A DNA stretch of 64,000 nucleotides from Nocardioides sp. Root240 (GTDB taxonomy: Bacteria; Actinomycetota; Actinomycetes; Propionibacteriales; Nocardioidaceae), in NCBI RefSeq assembly GCF_001428825.1, contig NZ_LMIT01000010.1, positions 814,591 through 878,590 of the forward strand, given 5' to 3'. Position 1 is the stretch's first letter. Every line of letters begins with the position of its first letter. Shown in pieces: positions 25,452 through 33,871 of this stretch. Position numbers and translations under genes: made by a program. Under the pieces are notes generated by a model. The model was not told the DNA's origin. It worked only from the letters and a program-made list of their open reading frames with translations, and searched no databases.

Positions 25452-25457
25452 TACCCT
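25452..25457 (+). promoter_or_regulatory. -10 box TACCCT of the methyltransferase gene (leaderless)
   Basis: TACCCT, six bases, then ATG 25464; no ribosome binding site is visible. This supports the 25464 start over the longer in-frame start at 25413. Confidence 0.5.
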
Positions 25458-25463
25458 CGGCCC

Positions 25464-26414
25464 ATGGCCACCGACGACACCTCCCCGACCCCGGCCGCGC
25501 TCAGCTTCGGAGCGGTGGCCGAGGCCTACGACCGTGGACGCGCGGGCTACCCGCGTGAGGCCGTGGAGTGGCTGGTCGGCGAGGAGCCGCTGACGGTGCT
25601 GGAGCTCGGCGCGGGCACGGGCCGGCTGACCGAGCACCTGGTCGCGCTGGGCCACGACGTGCACGCGACCGACCCCGACCCGCGGATGCTCGACCGGCTC
25701 GCGCTGCGGCTGCCGGAGATGCGGGTCTCGCAGACGTCGGCCGAGGAGATCCCCGCGGCCGACGCGACCTACGACGTCGTCGTCGCTGCGGACGCGTTCG
25801 AGTGGTTCGACCACGAGAGGGCGCTGCCCGAGATCGCACGCGTGCTCAAGCGGGGCGGCACCTTCGCGATCATGCGCAACGTCCGCGACGAGCGGATCCC
25901 GTGGGTCAAGCGGCTCGGCAACCTGATCGGCCACCACACCACGGGCATGGGAGCCGGCGACGAGCTCGAGGCGTCGCCGTACTTCGGTCCTGCCGACGAG
26001 GCGACCTTCAAGCAGTGGCACGTCATCGACCGCTCGTCCGTGCAGGACCTGGTCCGCTCGCTCCCCGACGTCGCCGGCCTCGAGCGCACCGGCCAGGAGT
26101 CGCGGGTGCGCGAGGTGCTGGCGTTCTACGACGACTTCGGCCGCGGCATGGACGGCATGCAGCTGCCCTACGTCACCGAGTGCTTCCGCGCGGTCGTCGG
26201 CATCCAGCCGAAGACGATCCGGCAGGACGCGCTCGTCCAGGCCGGTCCGGCGGCGCCTGCCGCGTCCGGCGACGACACGGCCACCCCCGAGCAGCCGAGC
26301 GGCTACGTCGGCGAGGACACCGTGCCGATCTCCGCCGGCGGTGCTCCGGTGCCGCCCGCCGTCGAGCCGCCGGCCGACGACGACTCCGGCATGCTGCTCA
26401 TCGACTTCCGCTGA
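25464..26414 (+). CDS. class I SAM-dependent methyltransferase
   Basis: Protein of 316 residues. Motif I VLELGAGTGRLTEHL (about 43-57), motif II at VHATDPDPRML, and a later motif around YDVVVAADAFEWFDH match the small-molecule methyltransferase fold (UbiE-like). The last 80 residues are Pro/Ala/Glu-rich and probably disordered, ending DDDSGMLLIDFR, which is unusual for this family. The substrate is unknown. Confidence 0.85.
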   Translation: MATDDTSPTPAALSFGAVAEAYDRGRAGYPREAVEWLVGEEPLTVLELGAGTGRLTEHLVALGHDVHATDPDPRMLDRLALRLPEMRVSQTSAEEIPAADATYDVVVAADAFEWFDHERALPEIARVLKRGGTFAIMRNVRDERIPWVKRLGNLIGHHTTGMGAGDELEASPYFGPADEATFKQWHVIDRSSVQDLVRSLPDVAGLERTGQESRVREVLAFYDDFGRGMDGMQLPYVTECFRAVVGIQPKTIRQDALVQAGPAAPAASGDDTATPEQPSGYVGEDTVPISAGGAPVPPAVEPPADDDSGMLLIDFR

Positions 26415-26478
26415 CGCCGGCCGGCGCGGCTCCCGGGCCGGACGTCGTGCGAAGTGGTCGCCCGAGCGACCCGTCCGC

Positions 26479-27645
26479 ATGACGCAACCCGGCTCCGGGC
26501 GTTGGTCACGCATGGGCAGGTGGTCGGCTCTCCTCGCGGCGGCGCTGTTCCTGACCGCGTGCACCACGACAGGCGGCTCTCCCGCGAGCCCCGACGCCCC
26601 CGTCGTCCCCGTCCCTCCGGCACAGCCGGCCGGGGGCGCGTACGGCCGCCTGATGGACGCCGACGGGAACTCGGTCCCGGGTGGCGCGGTCACGCTGACG
26701 CAGCCCTTCGACGACAACATCGTGCTGCTGTCGGTGCGCCTGGTCTCGCTCGGCACGTTCTGCCTGATCCCCGACGCCGGCCTGTGCCCGTCGGCCCACG
26801 GCGCCGACGTGTCCGACGACGGGCTGTGGAGCGTGCCGGCCGACGAGGTGGAGGAGGGCAAGGCACTCAGCCTCGGCGGGCGGGGCCTCGCCCCGGAGGG
26901 CGGCCTGGGAGCGTTCACATCGGTGTCCGTGCCGAACGGCCGCCCGCCGGTGCACGTGCCCGACATCGTGCTCTGGCAGCCGGAGGTGCGGGTCGCCGGC
27001 AACGCCGTCACCTGGCCGGCGCTGACGGGCGTGCCCCACGGCCCCCGGGTCCGGTACGACGTCTACGTGGTCCCCGACGCGGGTCCCGGGGCCGTCGGCG
27101 ACCCGGAGCCGGTACGGGTGGCGACCGGCGTGCGCCGTACCCGGGCGGTGGTGCCGGGCTGGCAGGTCGAGGACGAGGACTACCGGGTGACGGTGGTGGC
27201 GAGCACCCGACGCGGCCGGGCGGCGTACGTCTACACCGCGCCGTCCGCCGACGGCACCGGCACGAGCACGCCGCTGTCCCGTGGCCGGCCCTGCTCGACC
27301 GATCGGGGCGGGCGGCAGGTCGCCGCCGTGGGGACGTGCCCGCTGACCGACGGTGACCTGGTCCGCCACGAGCAGGTCCGGCTGCGCGGCGAGTGCTCCG
27401 TCGACCGGAGCAGCTGCCGCCCACCCCGCCACACCCGGATCTGCGTCGACCTCGGCCGCTCCCAGCCCGTGCGGCGGGTCGTGGTGCGCTCACCGTTCGA
27501 CCCGGCCGACCGGGTGGTCGAGGTGTCGGGCGACGGCCGGAGGTTCCGGGACTGGCGGCCGGGCGACGCCGGGCGGTGGGTGTGCGTGCGGAGCAGCCGC
27601 TACGGCTTCTCCGGTGCGGTGCTCTCCGAGATCTCCGCCTGGTAG
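26479..27645 (+). CDS. large lipoprotein of unknown function
   Basis: Lipoprotein of about 388 residues with lipobox LTAC. ATG 26479 and ATG 26512 are both possible; the second gives a compact signal peptide (MGRWSALLAAALFLTAC). Neither has a good ribosome binding site. The middle region looks like carboxypeptidase-regulatory or fibronectin-like beta domains (YGRLMDADGNSVPGGAVTL; RYDVYVVPDAGPG). The C-terminal 100 residues contain several cysteines and a discoidin-like pattern (CVDLGRSQPVRRVVVRSPFD, then SGDGRRFRDW). It may bind a carbohydrate at the cell surface. Confidence 0.7.
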   Translation: MTQPGSGRWSRMGRWSALLAAALFLTACTTTGGSPASPDAPVVPVPPAQPAGGAYGRLMDADGNSVPGGAVTLTQPFDDNIVLLSVRLVSLGTFCLIPDAGLCPSAHGADVSDDGLWSVPADEVEEGKALSLGGRGLAPEGGLGAFTSVSVPNGRPPVHVPDIVLWQPEVRVAGNAVTWPALTGVPHGPRVRYDVYVVPDAGPGAVGDPEPVRVATGVRRTRAVVPGWQVEDEDYRVTVVASTRRGRAAYVYTAPSADGTGTSTPLSRGRPCSTDRGGRQVAAVGTCPLTDGDLVRHEQVRLRGECSVDRSSCRPPRHTRICVDLGRSQPVRRVVVRSPFDPADRVVEVSGDGRRFRDWRPGDAGRWVCVRSSRYGFSGAVLSEISAW

Positions 27646-27660
27646 GGGAATGATGGGGAC

Positions 27661-28776
27661 ATGGCGAGGCTGTGGCGGCGCGGGCACCTCGGCAGCGATG
27701 CCGACCGGGCAGCCTTCCGCGCGCTCCACCAGGCCTCCCTCGCCTCACCGGCACTGCGCGAGGGCCTGACCGCCGCGAGTGCGGAGCGGGCGATCCGGCA
27801 CCTGCGCACCCTGCTCGGCACCCCCGCCCTCGCGATCACCGACACCGAGGCGGTGCTGGCGTGGGACGGCGTCGGGGCCCACCACCTCGACCAGGCGGCG
27901 GTCGTCGGGCTGCTGGCCATCGAGAAGGGCAGCACACGGACCGTCGACCGCTCCCAGCTGGGCTGCTCGGAGCCGGGCTGCCCGGTGCGGACCGGTGTGG
28001 TCAGCCCGCTGGTCGTCGAGGGCCGGGTGCTCGGGACGGTCCAGGCGTTCTCGCCGACGCCGACCGCCGGCCTGGTCCGGGCGACCGAGGAGGTCGCGGA
28101 GTGGGTGTCCGGGCAGCTCGCGCTCGCCGAGCTGGACGCCCACCGCAACCGGATGATCGAGGCGGAGGTCCGGGCGCTGCGGGCCCAGATCAGCCCGCAC
28201 TTCGTCTACAACTCCCTCAACGCGATCGCCAGCTTCGTGCGCACCGACCCCGACCGCGCCCGCGAGCTGCTGCTCGAGTTCGCCGACTTCACGCGCTACT
28301 CCTTCCGCCGCCACGGCGAGTTCACGACCCTCGCCGAGGAGCTCAACTCCATCGAGCGCTACCTGCTCCTCGAGCAGGCACGGTTCGGCGACCGGCTCCA
28401 GGTCACGCTCAACGTCGCGCCGGAGGTGCTGCCGGTCGTCGTACCGTTCCTCTGCATCCAGCCGCTCGTGGAGAACGCCGTCCGGCACGGGCTCGAGGGC
28501 GCCGACCAGACCGGGCTGCTCACCATCAACGCCCACGACCGCGGGCACGAGGCGCTGATCGAAGTCGAGGACAACGGTGTCGGCGAGGACCCGGACAAGG
28601 TACGCCGCGCGCTCGCCGGCGACGCCTCCCTCGACTCGGTCGGTCTCGGCAACGTGGACGCGCGGCTGCGCGCGACCTTCGGTGACGACTACGGTCTCGT
28701 CGTGGAGACCGCTCCAGGCGCCGGGACCAAGGTGATCGTCCGCGTGCCGAAGTTCGCGGCAGGAGTCTCGGTGTGA
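27661..28776 (+). CDS. sensor histidine kinase, LytS/YehU type
   Basis: Protein of 371 residues without membrane helices. The N-terminal half resembles a GAF-type sensor domain and contains three cysteines in CSEPGCPVRTGV. The kinase part begins with the HisKA_7TM-like box ISPHFVYNSLNAIASFVRTD, whose His near residue 180 is the phosphorylation site. The ATPase domain has PLVENAVRHGLEG (N box) and VEDNGVG (G1). It overlaps the LytTR regulator by ATGA-like spacing (28773) and precedes a transporter pair, so it probably senses the state of a transported acid such as pyruvate or acetate. Confidence 0.9.
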   Translation: MARLWRRGHLGSDADRAAFRALHQASLASPALREGLTAASAERAIRHLRTLLGTPALAITDTEAVLAWDGVGAHHLDQAAVVGLLAIEKGSTRTVDRSQLGCSEPGCPVRTGVVSPLVVEGRVLGTVQAFSPTPTAGLVRATEEVAEWVSGQLALAELDAHRNRMIEAEVRALRAQISPHFVYNSLNAIASFVRTDPDRARELLLEFADFTRYSFRRHGEFTTLAEELNSIERYLLLEQARFGDRLQVTLNVAPEVLPVVVPFLCIQPLVENAVRHGLEGADQTGLLTINAHDRGHEALIEVEDNGVGEDPDKVRRALAGDASLDSVGLGNVDARLRATFGDDYGLVVETAPGAGTKVIVRVPKFAAGVSV

Positions 28777-29501
28777 GCGCGCTCAGGGTGCTCGCGGTCG
28801 ACGACGAGCGGCCCGCTCTCGACGAGCTGACCTACCTGCTCGACGCCGACCCGCGCGTCGGCGAGGTTATCGCCTGCCAGTCCGCCACCGACGGCCTGCG
28901 GATCCTGCGCGAGCGCGAGGTCGACTGCGTCTTCCTCGACATCCAGATGCCCGGTCTCAGTGGGCTGGAGCTCGCCGAGGTGCTCGGCCGGTTCAAGCAG
29001 CCGCCGCCGGTCGTCTTCGTCACCGCGCACGAGAAGCACGCGGTGGACGCCTTCGACCTGCACGCCGTCGACTACGTCCTCAAGCCGGTACGCCCCGAGC
29101 GCCTGGCCGAGGCGGTACGACGGGTGCTCGCCTCCACCGCACCGCCCGCCCCCGAGCCCGACACCCAGGTCGCCGTCGAGCGCGGCGGCGTCACCCGTTT
29201 CGTGGACCGTGGCGACATCACCCACGTCGAGGCCCACGGCGACTACGCCCGCCTGCACACCACGTCCGGCGAGGCCTACCTGGTGCGGGTGCCGCTGACG
29301 ACGCTCGAGGAGGAGTGGGCGCCGGCCGGCTTCCACCGGATCCACCGCTCGCTGCTGGTGGCGCTCGGCCACGTCACGGAGGTGCGCACCGATGCCGGCC
29401 GCACGTCGGTCATGGTCGGCGCCACCGAGCTGCCCGTCAGCCGCCGCCACACCCGAGCCCTGCGCGACGTGCTGGTCCGGCGGGCGGGTGCTCGCCAGTG
29501 A
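28773..29501 (+). CDS. LytTR family response regulator
   Basis: Protein of 242 residues. The receiver domain carries VDDERPAL, phospho-acceptor Asp in VFLDIQMPG (near residue 54) and DYVLKPVRPERL. The C-terminal LytTR DNA-binding domain spans about 130-235 (VDRGDITHVEAHGDYARLH; GFHRIHRSLLVALGHV). It is the cognate partner of the kinase upstream. LytTR regulators bind direct repeats in promoters; the transporter pair downstream is the obvious target, as in the pyruvate-sensing BtsSR and YpdAB systems. The genes are contiguous, so autoregulation of the whole operon is also possible. Confidence 0.93.
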   Translation: MSALRVLAVDDERPALDELTYLLDADPRVGEVIACQSATDGLRILREREVDCVFLDIQMPGLSGLELAEVLGRFKQPPPVVFVTAHEKHAVDAFDLHAVDYVLKPVRPERLAEAVRRVLASTAPPAPEPDTQVAVERGGVTRFVDRGDITHVEAHGDYARLHTTSGEAYLVRVPLTTLEEEWAPAGFHRIHRSLLVALGHVTEVRTDAGRTSVMVGATELPVSRRHTRALRDVLVRRAGARQ

Positions 29502-29895
29502 GTGGCCCCCGGTGACCGAGCGGGTCCGGGTCACCGGTCCGCCCCGGCACCAGGCCGCGGGCCGGGCGTCGAGCCGGCTCGGCGACGTCCACGAGCAGAC
29601 CGCGCTCGGCGACGTCTACCTCCGCTCCCTGCTCCGCGAGCAGCTCGGGCTGGCCCTCACCGTGCTGACAGCGCTCACATCGACGCTCGGCGTGCTGCCG
29701 CTGGCCTTCCACCTGTGGCCCTCGCTGAGCTCGGTCGCCGTGGTGGGGGTCCCGCTGGCCTGGCTGGTGCTCGGCGTCCTCGTGTACCCCTTCCTCCTGC
29801 TGCTCGGCTGGCGCTACGTGTGCCGCGTCGAGCGCAACGAGCGCGACTTCGCCGACCTGGTCGGCGGCGGGTCCGACGAGCCGGAGACGCCGTGA
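29488..29895 (+). CDS. DUF485 membrane protein, partner of the symporter
   Basis: Protein of 135 residues if started at GTG 29488, which overlaps the regulator stop; GTG 29512 is an alternative. Two hydrophobic helices (LGLALTVLTALTSTLGVL and VAVVGVPLAWLVLGVLVYPF) are followed by YVCRVERNERDFADLV, the family's C-terminal pattern. DUF485 proteins (YjcH in E. coli) are encoded directly before ActP-type symporters. Its 3' end overlaps the symporter start (GTGA, 29892). A second such pair is at 62833-64000. Confidence 0.8.
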   Translation: MLASEWPPVTERVRVTGPPRHQAAGRASSRLGDVHEQTALGDVYLRSLLREQLGLALTVLTALTSTLGVLPLAFHLWPSLSSVAVVGVPLAWLVLGVLVYPFLLLLGWRYVCRVERNERDFADLVGGGSDEPETP

Positions 29896-31409
29896 GCACG
29901 GACGCCGTCCCCGGACTGGTCGCGGTCCTCGCGGTCACGGTCGCGACGGTCGCGATCGGCACCTGGGGCCTGCGCTTCTCGCGGACGACGAGCGACTTCT
30001 TCGTCGCCTCCCGCACCGTGCGCCCACGACTCAACGCCTCGGCGATCGGCGGCGAGTACCTCTCCGCCGCATCCTTCCTCGGCATCGCCGGACTGCTGCT
30101 GGTCGGCGGGGCGGACATGCTCTGGTACCCCGTCGGCTGGACCGCCGGCTACCTCGTGCTCCTCGTCCTGGTCGCCGCTCCCCTGCGGCGCTCCGGGGCC
30201 TACACGCTGCCGGACTTCGCGGAGGCACGGCTCGGCTCGGGTTGGGTGCGGGCGGCATCGTCCCTGCTCGTGGTCGGCGTGGGCTGGCTCTACCTCGTGC
30301 CGCAGTTCAAGGGCGCCGGCATCACCCTGGAGTCCGCCATCGGCGCACCCGCCTGGGTCGGCCCGGTGATCGTCGGCCTGGTGGTGCTGGTCAACGTGAT
30401 GTCCGGCGGGATGCGGTCGATCACCTTCGTGCAGGCCTTCCAGTACTGGCTGAAGCTGACCGCGATCCTGCTGCCGGCGATGGTGCTGGTCATCGTGTGG
30501 TGGGGCGACGGATCGCCCGGCGCGTCGGCGCTCTCGTCGGGCCCGGGCTGGTCGGACCCGGTCGCCGGGGGCGGCGGGATCGGCCTCTACTCGACGTACT
30601 CGCTGATCATCGCGCTCTTCCTCGGCACCATGGGCCTGCCCCACGTCGTCGTGCGCTTCTACACCAACCCCGACGGCCGCGGCGCCCGTCGCACGACGCT
30701 CGCCGTGCTCGCACTGCTCGGCCTGTTCTACGTGTGGCCTCCGGTGTACGCCGCCCTCGGCCGTGTGTACGGCGACCAGCTCGTCCGCGACGGCCACGCC
30801 GACGTGCTGGTGCTGGAGCTGCCCCGCCTGATGCTCCACGGCTTCGGCGGTGAGCTGCTGACCGGGCTGGTGACCGCCGGCGCGTTCGCCGCCTTCCTCT
30901 CGACTGCTTCGGGCCTGACGATCGCGGTGTCGGGCGTGCTCACGCAGGACGTCACCACCCGGCTGGTGGGCGAGCGGGCCTCGGTGGCGACGGCGTTCCG
31001 GCTCGCGACGGCGATCGCGGTCGTCGTACCGCTGCTGGTGGCGCTGGTCGTCGGCGAGGTCGGTGTGGCCCAGTCGGTCGGCCTGGCCTTCGCCGTCGCC
31101 GCGTCGACCTTCTGCCCGCTGCTGGTGCTCGGCATCTGGTGGCGTGGGCTCACCGACGCCGGCGCGCTGGCGGGCCTGGCAGCCGGCGGGCTCGGTGCCG
31201 GTGGGGCCGCCGTCCTGAACCTGGCCGGGGTCGATGCCCCCGGCTGGACCGGCGCACTGCTGGCCCAGCCGGCCGCGTGGAGCGTGCCGCTCGCGTTCGC
31301 GGTGATGGTGACCGTGTCGCTGGCGACGGCCGGGCGCGCACCCGCGCACGCCCGGCGGTTCCTGGTGCGCCTGCACACGCCCGAGACGCTGGGCGCCGGT
31401 CGCTCCTGA
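29892..31409 (+). CDS. sodium/solute symporter (ActP/MctC-like, monocarboxylates)
   Basis: SSS-family transporter of 505 residues from GTG 29892. It has about 13 hydrophobic helices and the family pattern near the N-terminus (TSDFFVASRTVRPRLNASAI, GGEYLSAASFLG), then SGGMRSITFVQAFQYW and GLPHVVVRFYT. SAASFLG with the DUF485 partner marks the acetate/pyruvate/propionate subgroup. Control is probably by the LytS/LytTR pair just upstream. Its stop directly abuts the stop of the convergent RTX gene. Confidence 0.9.
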   Translation: MSTDAVPGLVAVLAVTVATVAIGTWGLRFSRTTSDFFVASRTVRPRLNASAIGGEYLSAASFLGIAGLLLVGGADMLWYPVGWTAGYLVLLVLVAAPLRRSGAYTLPDFAEARLGSGWVRAASSLLVVGVGWLYLVPQFKGAGITLESAIGAPAWVGPVIVGLVVLVNVMSGGMRSITFVQAFQYWLKLTAILLPAMVLVIVWWGDGSPGASALSSGPGWSDPVAGGGGIGLYSTYSLIIALFLGTMGLPHVVVRFYTNPDGRGARRTTLAVLALLGLFYVWPPVYAALGRVYGDQLVRDGHADVLVLELPRLMLHGFGGELLTGLVTAGAFAAFLSTASGLTIAVSGVLTQDVTTRLVGERASVATAFRLATAIAVVVPLLVALVVGEVGVAQSVGLAFAVAASTFCPLLVLGIWWRGLTDAGALAGLAAGGLGAGGAAVLNLAGVDAPGWTGALLAQPAAWSVPLAFAVMVTVSLATAGRAPAHARRFLVRLHTPETLGAGRS

Positions 31410-32888
31410 TCAGGGCAGGTCGGGGACCACCGGCCCCAGCGTGAACTCCCACTCCCGGTAGAACCCCGGAGCGAATTCCATCCGTGAGCCGCCGCTGAGC
31501 GTCGGGGACTCGGGGTCGCGCGGTGCGTCGATGACGCGGCCGCCCGTGAACAGCGACGCCAGGTGGGTGCGCTCGCTGGTGGGGCAGACCATCGTCACCT
31601 CGAGCAGCTCGGGACCGCTCATCTCGAAGTAGAAGGTGTCGCCGCCGGGCGCCACCCGGAGGTCGGCGAACAACGGCTCGTCCAGAGCCTCGAAGCTGCC
31701 CGCCCGCCGGAAGGTGCAGGAGCCGGTCCCCGTTGCGCTGTACTCCCCGCTGAACGTCTCGAGCTCGTAGAACACCTGTCCGTCGAAGTCCTGCTGCTTG
31801 ACGAGGGTGACCTGGAGGTTCCAGGTCACGTCGTCGACGAAGCCCGCCCCCCGGTCGTTGTAGGTACGGCCGGAGAGGATGCCCGTCCACCGCTCGGGGA
31901 GACCGACGCCCTGACAGGACTTCTCGACCTCGGCCTCGCAGAGGTCCGGATCCGTCGGCGAGTTGACCTGACCGCCCGGGGAACCGCCGTTGCAGACGTC
32001 CGCACCCGGGCCGCCGTCGCACGTGTCGACGCCGAAGCCTCCGTTGAGCTCGACGTCGTCGCCGCCGGCCGCCGAGATGACGTCGTTGCCGTCACCGCCC
32101 GTGATGCGGTCGGCACCGGCGCCGCCGTACAGCCGGTCGTCGCCGGTCCCGCCGTCGAGGATCGAGCGGTCGAACGCGGTCTTCATCAGGTCGTTGCCGG
32201 CGTTGCCGTGGATCGTCTGGCCGTCGTCACCGGTGACGATCGTGTCATTGCCGTCCTCGCCGAAGCCGAAGCCACCGGGGCCCGGCCCGAGGGTGAGCTG
32301 GTCGGCGCCCGGACCGCCCCGAAGCACGTCGGTGCCGTCGCCGCCGTACACCTGGTCGTTGCCGGAGCCGCCGGTCACCAGCTTGTCGGCGCCGCCGTTG
32401 GCGCGGACGTGGTCGTTGCCGCTGCCACCGTCGATGACGTCGGGATACGGGCTTCCCTCGATCCGGTCGTTGCCGGCGCCGCCCTCGAACAGCGTCAACC
32501 GCTTCGACGAGCGGAGGAGGTCGTCGTGGTTGCCGCCGTAGAGGCCGATGTCGTCGGCCTGGGCGACGATCGTGTCGCGACCGTCGTCCCCGTACAGCAG
32601 GCCGCCGTTGCCGGCGCCCGACAGGATCGTGTCGTTGCCGGCGCCGCCGCAGATGATGTCGGCGCCGCCGCGGCCGTTGACGACGTCGTGGCCGCCGCGG
32701 GCCACGATCACGTCGCGGCCGTTGGTGCCGTTGATCTTCTGGGAGGCGTTGGTCCCGACGATGGTCGCCTTGACGCCGGCGCAGCGCGGCGTCGCGGCGT
32801 CGGCACTGCTGCTGATGCCGATGCTCGCCGGGACCACGAGGGCCGCGACGAGCGCGGGGTGCAGGAGGAAGGGGAGTCTTCTGGTCAT
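31410..32888 (-). CDS. secreted RTX-type calcium-binding protein
   Basis: Protein of 492 residues with a Sec signal peptide (cleavage near SADA-ATP). Residues about 45-300 are a run of glycine/aspartate-rich nonapeptides of the GGxGxDxxx type (GGAGNDTIL, GGDGTDVLR, GGDGNDVIS and others), which form a calcium beta-roll. The C-terminal 170 residues are a separate domain with four or more cysteines (CEAEVEKSC; CTFRRAG), probably enzymatic or binding but not recognised. Upstream are three 7-bp repeats with 11-bp period, matching SARP sites. The start codon follows GGAGG without spacing; the mRNA may be leaderless. Confidence 0.85.
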   Translation of the reverse strand: MTRRLPFLLHPALVAALVVPASIGISSSADAATPRCAGVKATIVGTNASQKINGTNGRDVIVARGGHDVVNGRGGADIICGGAGNDTILSGAGNGGLLYGDDGRDTIVAQADDIGLYGGNHDDLLRSSKRLTLFEGGAGNDRIEGSPYPDVIDGGSGNDHVRANGGADKLVTGGSGNDQVYGGDGTDVLRGGPGADQLTLGPGPGGFGFGEDGNDTIVTGDDGQTIHGNAGNDLMKTAFDRSILDGGTGDDRLYGGAGADRITGGDGNDVISAAGGDDVELNGGFGVDTCDGGPGADVCNGGSPGGQVNSPTDPDLCEAEVEKSCQGVGLPERWTGILSGRTYNDRGAGFVDDVTWNLQVTLVKQQDFDGQVFYELETFSGEYSATGTGSCTFRRAGSFEALDEPLFADLRVAPGGDTFYFEMSGPELLEVTMVCPTSERTHLASLFTGGRVIDAPRDPESPTLSGGSRMEFAPGFYREWEFTLGPVVPDLP

Positions 32889-32909
32889 CCTCCGAGCCTC
32901 GACCTGCCC

Positions 32910-32938
32910 GCTTGGAATCGGCTTGCGACCGGCTTGGA
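32910..32938 (-). promoter_or_regulatory. SARP-type heptamer array upstream of the RTX gene
   Basis: On the minus strand, TCCAAGC (32938-32932), CGCAAGC (32927-32921) and TCCAAGC (32916-32910): three heptamers at exactly 11-bp intervals, ending 21 bases before the start codon. Direct heptamers with 11-bp period just upstream of the -10 element are the known SARP operator layout. The same heptamers lie before the two LpqN-like genes. Confidence 0.7.
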
Positions 32939-32998
32939 GCGGCCCGGCGACGGTCAGGCTGCGGCCACGACAGGGGTGGCGACCGCGCGCCCGCTCGA

Positions 32999-33068
32999 GT
33001 GAGTTTCACCGGCCGGCCGGTGAAACTCACGCTGGGACGACGAAGCTTCCTCGTCCCAGCGTGAGTTT
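32999..33068. repeat. composite palindrome with two overlapping, mutually exclusive hairpins
   Basis: Hairpin A, 32999-33030, is a perfect 32-bp palindrome with arms GTGAGTTTCACCGGCC and its complement. Hairpin B, 33023-33068, is a 46-bp inverted repeat with one mismatched pair, outer arms AAACTCACGCTGGGACGA and its complement. AAACTCAC (33023-33030) belongs to both. It lies midway between the two divergent SARP-type promoters and is not coding. Confidence 0.8.
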
Positions 33069-33117
33069 TGTCGTCCAAGGTCGACCAGGACGTCCGATGC
33101 TCGGGCCGACGGTCGAC

Positions 33118-33150
33118 CGCAAGCGAACTCCAAGCGCGCCTCCCTAGCGT
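33118..33150 (+). promoter_or_regulatory. SARP-type heptamers and -10 box of the first LpqN-like gene
   Basis: CGCAAGC (33118-33124) and TCCAAGC (33129-33135) are 11 bp apart, followed after nine bases by TAGCGT (33145-33150). No -35 element is visible, as expected where a SARP recruits polymerase. Confidence 0.65.
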
Positions 33151-33187
33151 CCTCCACGCACTGATCCGGACCGCGGAGGAGAACCCC

Positions 33188-33871
33188 GTGAAGCACCCTG
33201 CCCGCCACCTCGCCGCACCCGCGGCCCTTCTGCTCGCCCTGGTACTGGCGGCGTGCGACGACGAGCCCGGGGCCCGGGCCGCCAACGTGAGGACCAGCGC
33301 TGATCCGACGGAGACGCCCGGGGCGCAGACCGATGAACCGGACGCCTCCGGCGACCCGACCACGATCCTCGAGTACCTCCAGCAGGGCGGCTTCGAGCAG
33401 ACCGCCCTCGGTCCGGACGACGGCGGCCCGGTCGTCGCACTGCCCGAGCTCGACGGCTGGAGCCCGAGCGACGACTACGCGAGCGAGGCGTCGTACGGTG
33501 CGCTGGTCCACGACGCCGCCTCCGACGCCACCCAGCCGCCCAGGGTTCTCGTCCTGCTGGCCCGGATCGACGGAGGCGCCGACCCGGCACGAATCCTGGA
33601 GCTCGCCCCCGGCGAGCTGCTGGGCCTCGACGGCTACACACCCATGGACGAGGGCGAGTCCAGCACCCTCGGCGCGTACGACGCGGTCCAGGTCTTCGGG
33701 ACCTACTCCAACGGCGGGCACGAGCTCGTGATCGCGCAGAAGACCGTGGTGATCCCGCACGGCGACGAGCTCCACGTGCTGCAGGTCAACGCCTACGCGC
33801 CGCCGGCCGAGGTCGACGTGCTGGTCACCGCGCTGAGCGAGATCGACGCGACGACCACGATCACGCCGTAG
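33188..33871 (+). CDS. LpqN-like lipoprotein (copy 1)
   Basis: Lipoprotein of 227 residues from GTG 33188, with GGAGGAG upstream. Lipobox LAAC is near residue 22, followed by a disordered Thr/Pro/Asp linker and a compact domain: TTILEYLQQGGFEQ, LDGWSPSDDYASEASYGALV, PPRVLVLLARIDG and QKTVVIPHGDELHVLQVNAY. The pattern matches the LpqN/LpqT family, surface lipoproteins of actinobacteria implicated in envelope and lipid transport in mycobacteria. The lipoprotein at 37044-37733 is a close paralogue, and both have SARP-type promoter repeats. Its end overlaps the convergent SARP gene by 11 bp. Confidence 0.82.
   Translation: MKHPARHLAAPAALLLALVLAACDDEPGARAANVRTSADPTETPGAQTDEPDASGDPTTILEYLQQGGFEQTALGPDDGGPVVALPELDGWSPSDDYASEASYGALVHDAASDATQPPRVLVLLARIDGGADPARILELAPGELLGLDGYTPMDEGESSTLGAYDAVQVFGTYSNGGHELVIAQKTVVIPHGDELHVLQVNAYAPPAEVDVLVTALSEIDATTTITP

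Noticed and set aside
31900..32760. Regular short repeats suggesting a CRISPR or satellite array
   Set aside because: They are in-frame RTX nonapeptide repeats of a secreted protein, with diverged units and no spacers.
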